Below, in pieces: positions 63,486 to 64,000 of a DNA stretch of 64,000 nucleotides. The stretch is taken from positions 1 to 64,000 of the forward strand of contig JARGFM010000004.1 of NCBI GenBank assembly GCA_029210725.1, written 5' to 3'. Origin of the DNA: Bacteroidales bacterium. GTDB lineage: Bacteria; Bacteroidota; Bacteroidia; Bacteroidales; GCA-2748055. The notes under the pieces are model-generated. The model saw only the letters and a list, made by a program, of their open reading frames with translations, ran no database searches and had not been told where the DNA came from. Position 1 is the first letter of the stretch. The number at the start of each line of letters is the position of its first letter. The position numbers were made by a program, and so were the translations under genes.

Positions 63486-64000
63486 ATGATTATATTAGTA
63501 TTAAACTGCGGGAGCTCATCCATTAAGTACCAGTTATTCAATATAGGTGAAAGGGAGGAGGTTCTCGCCAAAGGGATCGTGGAACGGATCGGGTTTACCG
63601 ATGCGGTGATCACTCATAAACCCACGGAGAAAACAAAGCACAAGCAGATACTTCCCATCATGGACCATAGCACGGGAATCAATCTGGTCATGGCTGCCCT
63701 GGTGGATACCGAACACGGGGTAATAAAAAACGTGGAGGAAATTTCCGCAGTGGGACACCGGGTGGTACAGGGTGGAGAGAAATACAAAGAAAGTGTGCTG
63801 ATTACCAAGGAGGTAATCCAGGATATTGAAGCCTGTATTGATCTGGCACCCCTGCATAATCCGGCCAACCTGAAGGGAATCATCTCCGTGGACGCCCTGC
63901 TGCCCGGAATCCCCCAGATCGCCGTATTTGACACTTCTTTTCACCAGAGCATGCCGCCTCATGCCTATATGTACGCCATCCCGCGCGAGTATTATGAAAA
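63486..64000 (+). CDS. ackA: Acetate kinase (5' part, runs off the window)
   Basis: The frame opens with MIILVLNCGSSSIKYQLF, the acetate kinase N-terminal phosphate-binding motif. It continues with GHRVVQGGEKY, LAPLHNPANLKGI, and AVFDTSFHQSMPPHAYMYAIP, ending at the window edge after 171 codons. The start lies 2 bases after the pta stop, so the two are one operon. The catalytic C-terminal half is outside the window. Confidence 0.96.
   Translation, partial: MIILVLNCGSSSIKYQLFNIGEREEVLAKGIVERIGFTDAVITHKPTEKTKHKQILPIMDHSTGINLVMAALVDTEHGVIKNVEEISAVGHRVVQGGEKYKESVLITKEVIQDIEACIDLAPLHNPANLKGIISVDALLPGIPQIAVFDTSFHQSMPPHAYMYAIPREYYE

Noticed and set aside
1-64000. CRISPR arrays, rRNA genes, prophage or integron structures
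   Set aside because: I looked for regularly spaced repeats, rRNA signatures and phage gene sets and saw none.

Overview
The window looks like a piece of a Bacteroidota chromosome, probably a marine or sediment member of the Bacteroidales/Marinilabiliales type. I infer this from the many copies of the phylum's -7 promoter box (TAnnTTTG), the gene order rpmB-rpmG-DUF4295-ftsY-rimO, the DUF4252, DUF2141 and THX-type proteins, the large FtsX-like permeases, and a lipoprotein sulfatase with Tat-exported sugar enzymes. There is no rRNA, prophage, integron or CRISPR array. Two tRNAs (Gly-CCC, Lys-TTT) are present.

Layout. 1-900: C-terminal end of an IS5-type transposase, then gene-free DNA with a 43-bp direct repeat and a long inverted repeat. 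0.9-12 kb: housekeeping block (TPR protein, gyrA, clpC, rimO, ftsY, DUF4295, rpmG, rpmB, cinA, tRNA-Gly). 12.2-13.3 kb: a sensor histidine kinase gene broken by a nonsense codon and a frameshift. 13.3-22.4 kb: two Tat-exported sugar enzymes, an M48 membrane protease, a lipoprotein, fabG, sucD, a membrane AraC regulator and an aldehyde dehydrogenase. 22.5-27.5 kb: an envelope transport cluster (outer-membrane barrel, an RND permease fused to a LolA-like domain, a DUF2141 protein), then mnmE. 28.9-40.7 kb: sulfatase, two FtsX-like permeases, a C69 dipeptidase, a tiny zinc ribbon, a DMT transporter, DUF1360 and a GMC oxidoreductase.

40.7-46.8 kb is the most unusual part. It is an AmmeMemoRadiSam operon in which protein B (Memo) and protein A (AMMECR1) are one polypeptide with a signal peptide. 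It also holds a large polytopic spermidine-synthase-like membrane protein, a radical SAM enzyme with a Tat-like leader, and an exported MsrB. 46.8-55.6 kb: THX, an exonuclease/GIY-YIG fusion, an ECF sigma locus flanked by two DUF4252 paralogues, tRNA-Lys, a CNNM/CBS protein, an exported PCMT, an S41 protease and pyrD. 55.6-57.2 kb: an XRE repressor gene facing about 1.1 kb of gene-poor DNA with six copies of a TTACA-N2-TGTAA operator, one of which holds a promoter box 7 nt before a possible 22-codon gene. 57.2-64 kb: a dicarboxylate symporter, a YdiJ-like D-2-hydroxyglutarate dehydrogenase next to a DUF1338 (HglS-like) dioxygenase, and pta-ackA (ackA runs off the edge).

Two themes recur. Many genes carry the -7 box only 3-8 nt before the start codon, which suggests leaderless mRNAs, and two genes seem to lack any ATG/GTG/TTG at the expected start and may begin at ATT. 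Several repair or modification enzymes (MsrB, PCMT, the Memo-AMMECR1 fusion) carry export signals, which points to an envelope protein-maintenance function. All functional assignments come from motif reading, not database searches.
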